From Pusillimonas sp035515275 (GTDB lineage Bacteria > Pseudomonadota > Gammaproteobacteria > Burkholderiales > Burkholderiaceae_B): a stretch of DNA of 64,000 nucleotides. Positions 25,365 through 34,775 of the stretch are shown one piece after another (the first letter of the stretch is position 1; every line of letters begins with the position of its first letter). The DNA lies in the NCBI RefSeq assembly GCF_035515275.1, contig NZ_DATJBQ010000178.1:1-64000 (forward strand), written 5' to 3'. The position numbers and the translations under genes were made by a program. Under the pieces are notes generated by a model. It did not search any database, was not told the DNA's origin, and saw only the letters and a program-made list of their open reading frames with translations.

Positions 25365-25405
25365 GGTGAACGTACCTCTACGATTCATTCTCAAGGAGCC
25401 TAATC

Positions 25406-26008
25406 ATGGCAACAGCCAAGAAGGCCGCAAAGAAAGCGGCTGCCAAGAAAGCAACAGCAAAGAAAGCAGCAACAGCCAAGAAAGTAGTCGCAAAGAAAGT
25501 CGTCGCTAAAAAAGTAGCCCCGGCAAAAAAAGCAGCAGCTAAAAAAGCGGCACCTGCCAAAAAGGCAGCAGCCAAAAAAACGGTAGTCAAAAAGGCGCCC
25601 GCTAAAAAAGCAGCAACCAAAAAAACAGCAGCCAAAAAAACCACCGCTAAGAAAGTTGTCGCAAAAAAAGCGGTCGCTAAAAAAGCACCGGCCAAAAAAA
25701 CCGTAGCCAAGAAAGCACCGGTTAAAAAAGCCGCAGCCAAGAAAGCACCCGCTAAAAAAGCCGCTGCAAAAAAAACAGTCGCTAAAAAAGCACCTGCCAA
25801 GAAAGCTGTAGCTAAAACTGCCACCGCAAAAAAAGCGCCGGCAAAAAAAGCACCGGCTAAAAAGGCCGTAGCCAAAACAGCCGCTGCAAAAAAAAACAGC
25901 GCTAAGGCTGATGCCAAGGCACGCAAGGCTGCCACTACGGCCACGCCCGCCACAAAAACGGTCAATCCTGCTGCATCGTGGCCTTTCCCCACCGGCGGCC
26001 GCCCCTGA
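25406..26008 (+). CDS. Histone H1-like Lys/Ala-repeat DNA-binding protein (BpH1/HctB type)
   Basis: 200 residues, almost entirely short A-K-K repeats such as A-P-A-K-K, A-A-A-K-K and T-V-A-K-K, with a non-repetitive tail ending W-P-F-P-T-G-G-R-P. This is the composition of Bordetella BpH1 and of eukaryotic histone H1 tails, which bind and compact DNA without sequence preference. CAAGGAG precedes the ATG. A clear terminator follows at 26038. The repeated codons (AAA-AAA-GCA and similar) make the copy number prone to slippage, so length probably varies between strains. Confidence 0.93.
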   Translation: MATAKKAAKKAAAKKATAKKAATAKKVVAKKVVAKKVAPAKKAAAKKAAPAKKAAAKKTVVKKAPAKKAATKKTAAKKTTAKKVVAKKAVAKKAPAKKTVAKKAPVKKAAAKKAPAKKAAAKKTVAKKAPAKKAVAKTATAKKAPAKKAPAKKAVAKTAAAKKNSAKADAKARKAATTATPATKTVNPAASWPFPTGGRP

Positions 26009-26037
26009 CCCTAGCGCCTTACAGAAGCAAGCATCTC

Positions 26038-26069
26038 AACTGCCCGGTCAACCGGGCAGTTCTTTTTTT
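26038..26069 (+). terminator. Rho-independent terminator of histone-like gene
   Basis: AACTGCCCGGT/ACCGGGCAGTT with a 2-nt loop (CA), followed by TCTTTTTTT. Confidence 0.92.
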
Positions 26070-26167
26070 GGCGTCCTTTTCAGCTTGGGCCCGCCTGCTT
26101 TCGCTTTAATGCGGCGGGGTACTAGTCGTGCGACAATGGCACTTTGCAAACCACCACCTCAGAACCC

Positions 26168-26731
26168 ATGGCCAGCGGCATTCTCGGATTCGTCCTCGAC
26201 ATCGTCTTCCTGTTGTTCGGCATCGCGCTTATTGTGCGAGCCTGGGCTTATGCAATACGGCTTCATCCGTTCAACCCTTATTCGCAAGCGGTCATCCGCT
26301 TGACCGACTGGCTTGTGCAGCCACTGCGCCGCATTGTCCCCCCCCGCGGCAAGGTCGATCTGCCCAGCCTGCTGGCCTGCTGGCTTACCGCGTTCGTGTA
26401 CTTGCTGGCAACGTGGGTAGTGCTTACCGGGCAGTTGCCCATGGTACAAGGGCTGGTTCCAGCACTGATAGCAAGCCTGCTTACGGTATTGAAGTGGGCA
26501 CTGAATCTGGTGGTCTGGATCACGCTGATCCAGGCGATATTGTCATGGGTCAATCCCATGGCGCCCGTCATGCCGGTGCTGCACACACTTACCGCACCCC
26601 TGCTGAACCCCATTCGCCGCATCATGCCCAACCTTGGCGGGCTCGATCTTTCGCCGCTGGTTTTGCTGGTGCTTGCACAAATCGGCATGATGGTCGTGCA
26701 ACGGCTTTCTTTCTCGGTATTGGCCATGTAG
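26168..26731 (+). CDS. YggT family integral membrane protein
   Basis: 187 residues with two repeats of the YggT domain (about 1-85 and 100-187), each with two hydrophobic helices and a P-x-R-R-I motif (Q-P-L-R-R-I-V-P-P and N-P-I-R-R-I-M-P). The exact role is not established. The ATG at 26168 (MASGILGF) is chosen over a TTG eight codons upstream. A terminator follows. Confidence 0.9.
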   Translation: MASGILGFVLDIVFLLFGIALIVRAWAYAIRLHPFNPYSQAVIRLTDWLVQPLRRIVPPRGKVDLPSLLACWLTAFVYLLATWVVLTGQLPMVQGLVPALIASLLTVLKWALNLVVWITLIQAILSWVNPMAPVMPVLHTLTAPLLNPIRRIMPNLGGLDLSPLVLLVLAQIGMMVVQRLSFSVLAM

Positions 26732-26776
26732 ACACACGGGTCTTGTTGCCCAACGGCGCAACAGGATCGCTTAATG

Positions 26777-26819
26777 CAAACACCCCGGCGCGGCCTGAAG
26801 ACCGCAGCGGGGTGTTTTG
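26777..26819 (+). terminator. Terminator after yggT
   Basis: AACACCCCG...CGGGGTGTT stem, with inner pairing GCGGCCT...AGACCGC, followed by TTGCTTT on the plus strand. It may also serve slyB on the other strand. Confidence 0.8.
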
Positions 26820-26838
26820 CTTTGAAGCCCTGGCGCAT

Positions 26839-26867
26839 GTGGCGGGCCCACCAATGGGGCCCGCCAC
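26839..26867 (-). terminator. GC-rich hairpin downstream of SlyB-like gene
   Basis: An 11-bp perfect stem (GTGGCGGGCCC / GGGCCCGCCAC), 18 nt beyond the minus-strand stop at 26885. No T-run; it probably protects or ends the slyB transcript. Confidence 0.5.
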
Positions 26868-26884
26868 TGCCATGCGCAACTTGT

Positions 26885-27385
26885 TTACATAGGCACGACG
26901 CGAGTCGGCCCGCCGCCGCTGATGAGGCGCACACGCTGGCCTGAAGACAGCGCGACGTCGGCCTCTTGGGCGACCACACGAGTTTCGCCGTTATCGAGCT
27001 GCACGGTGATTTCGAGGCCTTGCTTTTTGCTGACCTGGTTTTCGACTGTGTTGCCCAACAGGCCACCGAGTATGGCACCACCGACCGTGGCAATGGCACG
27101 ACCCGATCCGCCGCCGATGGCATTACCGGCCACGCCGCCCAATGCGCCCCCGGCAACCATGCCGGCGCCACTGGAACGGTCGTCTTGGATGGTGATGGAG
27201 CGCACCGACACGACCGTACCGTTACGAACGATTTGTTCTTGCTGAGCCTGGCCGTAGGTATACACCGAGCTGGAGGCTGACTTGTTGGCGCAACCCGCCA
27301 CCACAAGCAGGGAGGCGGCCACAGCGGTAACCGCCAACAGGCGACGGTAGCCGCGGCCCGACTGAACTACGGTTGTTGAAATCAT
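26885..27385 (-). CDS. SlyB/PcpP-like outer membrane lipoprotein, glycine-zipper
   Basis: 166 residues. Signal peptide with lipobox V-V-A-G-C32. The mature part has a glycine-zipper segment (M-V-A-G-G-A-L-G-G-V-A-G-N-A-I-G, about 80-120) typical of 17-kDa surface antigen/SlyB proteins, which support outer-membrane integrity. The start at 27385 is set by AAGGAG eight bases upstream. It lies 32 bp after the pfkB-like gene on the same strand. Confidence 0.9.
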   Translation of the reverse strand: MISTTVVQSGRGYRRLLAVTAVAASLLVVAGCANKSASSSVYTYGQAQQEQIVRNGTVVSVRSITIQDDRSSGAGMVAGGALGGVAGNAIGGGSGRAIATVGGAILGGLLGNTVENQVSKKQGLEITVQLDNGETRVVAQEADVALSSGQRVRLISGGGPTRVVPM

Positions 27386-27417
27386 GAAAAACTCCTTTCG
27401 AGACATGAGGCGGCGGA

Positions 27418-28356
27418 TCAGGACAGGCTGACGCCGTAACTGTCTTTTAGCAATGCGCCGATTTCGGCACGGTTCGGCTGATGGTTTTGAGGACCCCTTG
27501 AAGCAATTTTAATGGCGCCCATGACATTCGCCAAGCGACACGCATCAACCAGCGACCAGTCGTTGACCAGGCCATAGAGCAGACCAGCCCGATGTGCATC
27601 GCCGCAACCCGTGGGATCAATCACGTTGTCAACGCGGATCGGATCGATGTGCGTGGTCTCGCCCTGGTTATACAAGATCGCGCCCTCGGCACCACGCGTG
27701 ACCACCGCCGCGCGCAACGATTCAGAGATTCGCTGAATGCTGCGTCCGGTACGCTGTTCGATGACGCTTGCCTCGTAATCGTTGGCAGTAAGAATCTGCG
27801 CCATATCAATCATCTTTCGCAGATCGTCGCCATCGAACAAGGGCATGGCCTGGCCCAGGTCGAAGATGAACGGCGTACCTTGCGCATGAAGTCGTTGGGC
27901 GTTGGCGAACATGCCCTCTTTTGAATCGGGTGCCACAATGCCCCAGGCCGCCTTGGTGCCCGACAAATCGTTTTCGGCAGACCGTGTCATTGCGCCGGGG
28001 TGGAAGGAGGCAATCTGATTGCTGTCGAGGTCGGTGGTAATGAAGCACTGAGGGGTGAACATATCGGGCAGCACACGCAGCAGCGACGTATCGATGCCCA
28101 GGCCGCGCATGTAATCGATATAGTCGCCGGCATCGGCGCCCACCGTGCCCACCGGCACGGGGTCTGCGCCCAGCAATCGCAGGTTGTAGGCAATGTTGCC
28201 GGCACAACCACCATATTCTTTGCGCATGGTGGGCACAAAGAACGACACACTAAGCGACTGAATGCTGTTGGGCAGGATGTGATCCTTGAAATGCCCCTCG
28301 AACACCGTGATGGTGTCAAACGCAACCGAACCGCACACAAGAATCTTGTTGGACAT
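27418..28356 (-). CDS. PfkB-family carbohydrate/nucleoside kinase
   Basis: 312 residues of the ribokinase fold. The PfkB signature D-P-T-G-C-G-D253-A-H-R-A-G holds the catalytic base. The N-terminal G-G-C-A-G-N-I-A-Y-N resembles adenosine-kinase-like members. The substrate is not evident. The start at 28356 lies 8 bp after the DUF3426 stop, with AAGG overlapping that stop, so the two are coupled. Confidence 0.9.
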   Translation of the reverse strand: MSNKILVCGSVAFDTITVFEGHFKDHILPNSIQSLSVSFFVPTMRKEYGGCAGNIAYNLRLLGADPVPVGTVGADAGDYIDYMRGLGIDTSLLRVLPDMFTPQCFITTDLDSNQIASFHPGAMTRSAENDLSGTKAAWGIVAPDSKEGMFANAQRLHAQGTPFIFDLGQAMPLFDGDDLRKMIDMAQILTANDYEASVIEQRTGRSIQRISESLRAAVVTRGAEGAILYNQGETTHIDPIRVDNVIDPTGCGDAHRAGLLYGLVNDWSLVDACRLANVMGAIKIASRGPQNHQPNRAEIGALLKDSYGVSLS

Positions 28357-28364
28357 TCTTAACC

Positions 28365-29372
28365 TTATGGAAAAAACGTATTGAGCTGATAACCGTTGAT
28401 GCGCACGCCCTGGACCGTAATGGGCACCGAAACTCGTACCTCGCTTTGAGCGGGAAAGGGGCGCTGCAGCGATAGTTCGGGCAGATAGTCGGCCGGTTGC
28501 AGCAAGCGCCGGGCAGCGACCACGCCCGAGAAATCGACCAGATCGACCGACAACGACGGCCACTGCTGAGGACGATCGAAGTTGTTGCGCAACACGACAT
28601 TCAGCATCATGCGGCTGTCGGAGTGATTGGCCGTGGTGTCTGTATCGCCTCGCACCGCCTGCAGCGATGAATCCATAATGGCGATTTGCGCCAAGCGACG
28701 CGGGTATTCGACTGTACACCCCAGCATTTCGCAATAGCGTTCGAGCGCCGGCCGTAGAGCAGGAAACTCACCCGCGATCTGAACTCGATAAATATAGGCC
28801 GCCTGCAGGACCGCGCCCGCCAGACCCAGCACCAGCAACAGACTCCAGAACACGCCGGCGAAACCCAGCCCGGAGCGTGCGTCGTCGTGAATAAATTCGG
28901 GGCCTGCGCTGCGGTCGTGGCGCGGTTCGACATACAGGCTTGAGGCTGGATCGTGCATGCCGTCGTAACGTGCTTCAGGACTGATTTCGCCGATGGTATG
29001 GCGCGGCTTGTCGCGTGACCCCGCCGGTACGCCCAGCGTAAACGCGGGCGCCTCCGGCACAGGTTCGGAGGCATCACGTGTGCGTATGGGCACTGCGGAA
29101 GATTGCGGCGTTGAAACGACGTGCTTCGGTTCGGCATGGTTTGTTGCGGGCAACGCGCTTGAAGCCAAGAACCGGGGCTCGATGGCGGTTTCGGCAGGAG
29201 CCTGAGAACGTGTCAGCGTGTGTTCGGCTGTATCAGTGGGTACGACGGCCTCGTAGCCGTCGAAGATATGCGCGCAATTGATGCAGCGGATATAACCCTT
29301 GCGCAGCTGCAGTTCTTGCAGGCTGACGGGAAACTCTACTGCACAATGAGGGCAACGGGTGGTTAGATCCAT
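28365..29372 (-). CDS. Zinc-ribbon and DUF3426 membrane protein
   Basis: 335 residues. N-terminal zinc ribbon with C7-P-H-C10 and C30-I-N-C33, a long disordered linker, one transmembrane helix (about 165-190, V-F-W-S-L-L-L-V-L-G-L-A-G-A-V) and a C-terminal DUF3426 domain outside the membrane. Function unknown; the family commonly follows prmA in betaproteobacteria, as here, with a 16-bp gap. Confidence 0.9.
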   Translation of the reverse strand: MDLTTRCPHCAVEFPVSLQELQLRKGYIRCINCAHIFDGYEAVVPTDTAEHTLTRSQAPAETAIEPRFLASSALPATNHAEPKHVVSTPQSSAVPIRTRDASEPVPEAPAFTLGVPAGSRDKPRHTIGEISPEARYDGMHDPASSLYVEPRHDRSAGPEFIHDDARSGLGFAGVFWSLLLVLGLAGAVLQAAYIYRVQIAGEFPALRPALERYCEMLGCTVEYPRRLAQIAIMDSSLQAVRGDTDTTANHSDSRMMLNVVLRNNFDRPQQWPSLSVDLVDFSGVVAARRLLQPADYLPELSLQRPFPAQSEVRVSVPITVQGVRINGYQLNTFFP

Positions 29373-29388
29373 ATGCGATAAAAAACCG

Positions 29389-30312
29389 TCAGGCGCGCTG
29401 CCCGCTCAAGCAGACCCACCCTTCACGCGTACGCCAGGTGCTTAGGGCCAGCCACGGCGCGTACGCCCCGGCAACTTCCTGGGCCTGGCGCTCGAGCACG
29501 CCCGACAGTACCAGCCACCCCCCCGGAGCAACGCGATTGGCAAGCATTGGCGCAAGTACCTTAAGCGGATTGGACAAAATATTTGCCACCACTACCTGGA
29601 ACTGCCCATCGGGCAAAGCGTCGGGCAGCACGGCGAGCACCTCGCTGCGATTAACCTTTGCATTGTACTCGGTCGCCCGTACAGCCTGTTCGTCGATGTC
29701 GACACCGGTGGTGGGGCCGGCACCCAGCAATTTAGCTGCAATGGCCAAAATGCCCGATCCGCAACCATAGTCAAGCACCGTTTGGCCCGCCTTAAGATTA
29801 ACTTCGAGCCACTCCAGGCACAGGTGCGTAGTGGGGTGGCTGCCCGTTCCGAAAGCCAGGCCGGGATCCAGCTCGATGTGGATGGCGCCCGTGCCGGCCT
29901 GCGCGAGGGCTTCTTGCGGAACGGTCGGGTCGTCGCGGTGCCAGCTTGGAACAATCCAGAGCCGATCACCGATATGTATGGGACCGAATTGCGCCTGGGT
30001 GAGCTTGACCCAATCGGCATCGGGCACGTCTCGAGTGGTCCACCCCGTTGCCAGGAAATCAAGGCCGCTTGCAGCCTGCGCTTGTTCCAGCACCTGCTCG
30101 GGATCGATGCCGTCCGGCAACAACGCCACCACCCGGTTGCTCCTCCAGGCCTGTATTTCGGGCTCGAGCCCCGGCTCACCAAAAAGCGGCTGTTCTGCCT
30201 CGGTATCGCTGTCTGCGTCTTCGACCGAGACGGACAGCACGCCTGCGTCAAGCAGTGCGTCCGACAGCGCCTCCGCCTGAGCCTCTTGGCAATGCAGCAC
30301 GAGTTCTCGCAT
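29389..30312 (-). CDS. prmA: Ribosomal protein L11 methyltransferase
   Basis: Trimethylates uL11 at several amines using SAM. 307 residues: an N-terminal substrate-recognition domain, a linker, and a Rossmann methyltransferase with V-L-D-Y-G-C-G-S-G-I-L-A-I-A-A and N-I-L-S-N-P-L (N-P-P-like). The start at 30312 follows AGGAA. A strong terminator hairpin lies only 13 bp upstream of the start, between accC and prmA, so prmA probably depends on read-through. Confidence 0.96.
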   Translation of the reverse strand: MRELVLHCQEAQAEALSDALLDAGVLSVSVEDADSDTEAEQPLFGEPGLEPEIQAWRSNRVVALLPDGIDPEQVLEQAQAASGLDFLATGWTTRDVPDADWVKLTQAQFGPIHIGDRLWIVPSWHRDDPTVPQEALAQAGTGAIHIELDPGLAFGTGSHPTTHLCLEWLEVNLKAGQTVLDYGCGSGILAIAAKLLGAGPTTGVDIDEQAVRATEYNAKVNRSEVLAVLPDALPDGQFQVVVANILSNPLKVLAPMLANRVAPGGWLVLSGVLERQAQEVAGAYAPWLALSTWRTREGWVCLSGQRA

Positions 30313-30324
30313 GGTTTTTTCCTG

Positions 30325-30353
30325 AAAAAGGCCCGGACAGTGTCCGGGCCTTT
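30325..30353 (-). terminator. Terminator between accC and prmA
   Basis: AAAGGCCCGGACA-CTG-like loop-TGTCCGGGCCTTTTT on the minus strand. It lies 20 bp after the accC stop. Its T-run merges into the prmA ribosome binding site, so it must be passed for prmA to be made from the acc transcript. Confidence 0.88.
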
Positions 30354-30372
30354 GGTAAAACACCCTGATCGG

Positions 30373-31719
<1,347 letters not shown>

Positions 31720-31726
31720 GAATGGG

Positions 31727-32182
31727 TCAGCCGATGACAAATAAGGGTTGGCCGTACTCGACGGGCTCGCCGTTTTCAACCAGGATTTCTTTGATGACGC
31801 CCGACTTGTCGGCTTCGATTTCATTCAGAAGCTTCATGGCTTCGATAATGCACAGAGGTTCGCCCTCTTTGATCGATTGGCCGACTTCGACGAATGGCGA
31901 GGCGCCGGGGTTAGGCGCGCGATAGAAGGTTCCGACCATAGGAGACTTGACCACATGCCCTTGCGGAGCGGCCGGCGCCGCAGGCGCCGCTGGAGCTGCC
32001 GCAGCGGGTGCCGGCGCTGCTGCGGCGACAACCTGTTGCGGTTCGGGCATGTAAGCCACCGTTGGGGGGGGAGGCGTGAACTTGACGATGCGCACCTTGC
32101 CTTCACCTTCGGTGATTTCGAGCTCGGCAATGCCCGATTCAGCAACCAGGTCGATCAGGGTCTTGAGTTTTCTGAGGTCCAT
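31727..32182 (-). CDS. accB: Acetyl-CoA carboxylase, biotin carboxyl carrier protein
   Basis: 151 residues. An N-terminal helical segment, an alanine/proline-rich linker (about 51-76) and the biotinyl domain with the biotinylated lysine K117 in E-A-M-K-L-L. It is part of aroQ-accB-accC, a common proteobacterial order, 85 bp after aroQ. Confidence 0.97.
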   Translation of the reverse strand: MDLRKLKTLIDLVAESGIAELEITEGEGKVRIVKFTPPPPTVAYMPEPQQVVAAAAPAPAAAAPAAPAAPAAPQGHVVKSPMVGTFYRAPNPGASPFVEVGQSIKEGEPLCIIEAMKLLNEIEADKSGVIKEILVENGEPVEYGQPLFVIG

Positions 32183-32267
32183 ACAGACTTTCCCATGTCA
32201 TTTCGCTGTGGCCGACAACCGGCCCGCAGCGAACGAAATATTGTTGAAACGAAAAACGGTGTCGGCC

Positions 32268-32702
32268 CTAACCCGCCATTGCTCGATGCAAGGCGGCTTC
32301 GTAGCCAAAAGAGCCCAGACCGGCAACAACCCCTACCGCCAGATCGGACAAGTAGGAGTGGTGGCGAAAGGGCTCTCGCTTATATACATTGGATATATGC
32401 ACTTCGATGAACGGAATCGATACCGCCGCCAAGGCGTCGCGCAACGCCACGCTGGTGTGGGTATACGCCCCTGCATTGATGACGATGAAATCTGTACCAT
32501 CGCTGCCGGCGGCATGAATGCGGTCGATCAGGCTGCCTTCGTGGTTGCTTTGAAACGAGAAGCATTGTGCCCCATTTTGGGTTGCCAGTTGCTGCAGGCG
32601 GGCATTGATGTCGGCCAAGGTTTCGCGTCCGTACAGTTGCGGTTCGCGTGTGCCGAGCATGTTCAAATTGGGGCCGTGCAAGACAAGAATGTTTCGGGCC
32701 AT
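32268..32702 (-). CDS. aroQ: 3-dehydroquinate dehydratase, type II
   Basis: Third step of the shikimate pathway. 144 residues with L-H-G-P-N-L-N-M-L-G-T-R-E-P and the active-site tyrosine Y24, plus the N-A-G-A-Y-T-H-T-S segment and E-V-H-I-S-N. It precedes accBC. aroE of the same pathway is at 38223. Confidence 0.96.
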   Translation of the reverse strand: MARNILVLHGPNLNMLGTREPQLYGRETLADINARLQQLATQNGAQCFSFQSNHEGSLIDRIHAAGSDGTDFIVINAGAYTHTSVALRDALAAVSIPFIEVHISNVYKREPFRHHSYLSDLAVGVVAGLGSFGYEAALHRAMAG

Positions 32703-32784
32703 GTTGGTTTCGGTCAGGTATTAGAACGTCTTTTTACGCCAAAAGGCCGTGTTTGTCCATGAAAACCATTGTTTTTGCAGCGTT

Positions 32785-33279
32785 TTACGCAAGCAGACCA
32801 CGAATGGTTTCTTCAAGTTCGTGGGGCTTGACCTGACCAAGTATGGTCTGGGCAACCTGCCCCGTCGAGTCGTAAACCACCGTAAAAGGAAGGCCCCCCG
32901 CGCGGTTGCCCATGGCACGCATGCGTTCGATGCCGCCATGCCCGATCATGAGCAGCGGGTAGCTGACCTGCACTTTTTGGTTGAACTTGCGCACATTAAC
33001 GGCTGTATCAACCGCGAGGCCCAGAAAATGCACATCAGGATACTTTTGATGCAGGGCCTCGAGGTCGGGCATTTCTTTGACACAGGGCGGACACCAGGTA
33101 GCCCAGAAGTTGACCACCACAGGTTTGCCCAGCCATTGCTTCAGAGGCTGGTCGACGCCGTCGGCATCGGGAAAGGCCTGGTCAAAAAGATTGCCCGCCC
33201 ACGAGGGCAGCGGCAGGCTCGCAGCCAGGCCGGCACCGGCCAGCACTGCGGTGCGCACTAAAAAACTACGGCGCTTCAT
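32785..33279 (-). CDS. TlpA/ResA-like thioredoxin-fold protein, Tat-type signal
   Basis: 164 residues. The N-terminus K-R-R-S-F-L-V followed by a mildly hydrophobic stretch and S-W-A-G resembles a twin-arginine signal, suggesting periplasmic export. The redox site is W-C63-P-P-C66, followed by a TlpA-like fold with G-L-P-F-T-V-V-Y (cis-Pro loop). It is probably a periplasmic reductant, for example in cytochrome c maturation. The start at 33279 is preferred; a start five codons earlier is possible. Divergent from mpl. Confidence 0.88.
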   Translation of the reverse strand: MKRRSFLVRTAVLAGAGLAASLPLPSWAGNLFDQAFPDADGVDQPLKQWLGKPVVVNFWATWCPPCVKEMPDLEALHQKYPDVHFLGLAVDTAVNVRKFNQKVQVSYPLLMIGHGGIERMRAMGNRAGGLPFTVVYDSTGQVAQTILGQVKPHELEETIRGLLA

Positions 33280-33389
33280 GGCGTGCCCCGGCAAAGAGGA
33301 TTAAGGCTTTTCATCATTGAAGGCGATTTTAGCATCGCTGCTCCGACCCGCCAGAATCACTACAATACCGCCTGGAGGGTTACTGAACC

Positions 33390-34775
33390 ATGCATCTACA
33401 CATATTGGGCATCTGCGGCACGTTCATGGGAGGCCTTGCGCTAATCGCCAGGGCGGCCGGCCATAAGGTTACCGGCTGCGACGCCGGGGTTTACCCCCCC
33501 ATGAGCACCCAGCTGCAAGAACAGGGCATTGAACTGATCCAGGGCTTTTCAGCCGACCAGACTGCCTTGCGACCCGATCTTTACGTTGTCGGCAACGTCG
33601 TCACCCGCGGCAACCCGCTGATGGAGGCCATACTTGACCAGGGGCTGGCCTATACCTCGGGCCCGCAGTGGCTGGGCGACGCCGTATTGCGAACCCAGCA
33701 CGTGCTGGCGGTGGCCGGCACCCACGTCAAGACGACCACCAGTTCGATGCTGGCCTGGGTGCTTCGAGAAGCCGGCTTGTCTCCCAACTTCCTGATCGGC
33801 GGCATTGCTCCCGACCTCGAGGTGTCGGCGCGCTTTGACCCTCAGAACAAATTGTTTGTGATTGAGGCCGACGAATACGACACCGCTTTTTTCGACAAGC
33901 GTTCAAAATTCGTGCACTACCGCCCGCGCACCGCCATATTGAATAACCTCGAATACGATCACGCCGATATTTTTCCGGACCTGGCGGCCATTCAGACCCA
34001 GTTCCATCATCTGATCCGCACCATACCTTCTACGGGCGCGATTATTCGGCCCCACCAAAGCGAAGCGCTGGACACGGTTCTGGAAAAAGGATGCTGGACC
34101 CCGGTGGAAACCTTCGGCCTAAATGGGCGCTGGAGCGCACGAAGCATCGACAACCACCCCACCGATTTTGAAGTACTGGTCGATGCAAAGGCAGCTGGCA
34201 CGGTGCACTGGGGCCTGGGCGGCGAACACAACCGACAAAACGCGCTGGCGGCCCTGGCGGCCGCGCATCAGGCGGGTGTGGCTCCCGAGGCGGGCATCGA
34301 GGCCCTGTCGCGCTTTGGGGGCATCAAGCGCCGCATGGAGCTGCGCGGAACCGTACGCGATATAACCGTTTATGACGACTTCGCGCACCATCCCACCGCT
34401 ATTGCCACCACCTTGCAAGGCTTACGCAGGCAGGTCGGCTCAAACCGCATATTGGCCGTGCTTGAGCCGCGTTCCAACACCATGAAGCTGGGGGCCATGG
34501 CAGCCCGTCTGCCCGATGCGCTGGCGCAGGCCGATTTGGTGTTCTGCTACGGCGAAACGCAAGGCAAGCACGCCCTGGGCTGGGACCCGGCCCAGGTACT
34601 TGCGCCGCTGAAAGATCGCGCGTTTGCCCACTTTGATCTGGACACCATGGTTCAGGCCATTGTCGCGCACGCCCGACCAGGCGACCACGTACTGGTCATG
34701 AGCAACGGCAGTTTCGGCGGGGTCCACCAGAAGCTGCTGGACGGCCTTGCGTCGACCTCTGGGGCGGGCTCATGA
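33390..34775 (+). CDS. mpl: UDP-N-acetylmuramate:L-Ala-gamma-D-Glu-meso-Dap ligase
   Basis: Recycles murein tripeptide by joining it to UDP-MurNAc; cytosolic. 461 residues of the Mur ligase family: Rossmann domain (H-I-L-G-I-C-G-T-F-M-G-G), central ATPase domain and C-terminal domain with A-H-H-P-T-A. The P-loop, normally G-T-H-G-K-T, reads G110-T-H-V113-K-T: valine replaces the glycine before the lysine (codon GTC). This is either an altered enzyme or a base error. It overlaps the next gene by 4 bp. Confidence 0.94.
   Translation: MHLHILGICGTFMGGLALIARAAGHKVTGCDAGVYPPMSTQLQEQGIELIQGFSADQTALRPDLYVVGNVVTRGNPLMEAILDQGLAYTSGPQWLGDAVLRTQHVLAVAGTHVKTTTSSMLAWVLREAGLSPNFLIGGIAPDLEVSARFDPQNKLFVIEADEYDTAFFDKRSKFVHYRPRTAILNNLEYDHADIFPDLAAIQTQFHHLIRTIPSTGAIIRPHQSEALDTVLEKGCWTPVETFGLNGRWSARSIDNHPTDFEVLVDAKAAGTVHWGLGGEHNRQNALAALAAAHQAGVAPEAGIEALSRFGGIKRRMELRGTVRDITVYDDFAHHPTAIATTLQGLRRQVGSNRILAVLEPRSNTMKLGAMAARLPDALAQADLVFCYGETQGKHALGWDPAQVLAPLKDRAFAHFDLDTMVQAIVAHARPGDHVLVMSNGSFGGVHQKLLDGLASTSGAGS

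Noticed and set aside
25378..25992. 204-residue minus-strand frame rich in Phe, Leu and Ala that looks like a membrane protein
   Set aside because: It is the antisense shadow of the Lys/Ala-repeat histone-like gene: AAG and AAA codons read as CTT and TTT. The plus strand has the ribosome binding site and terminator.
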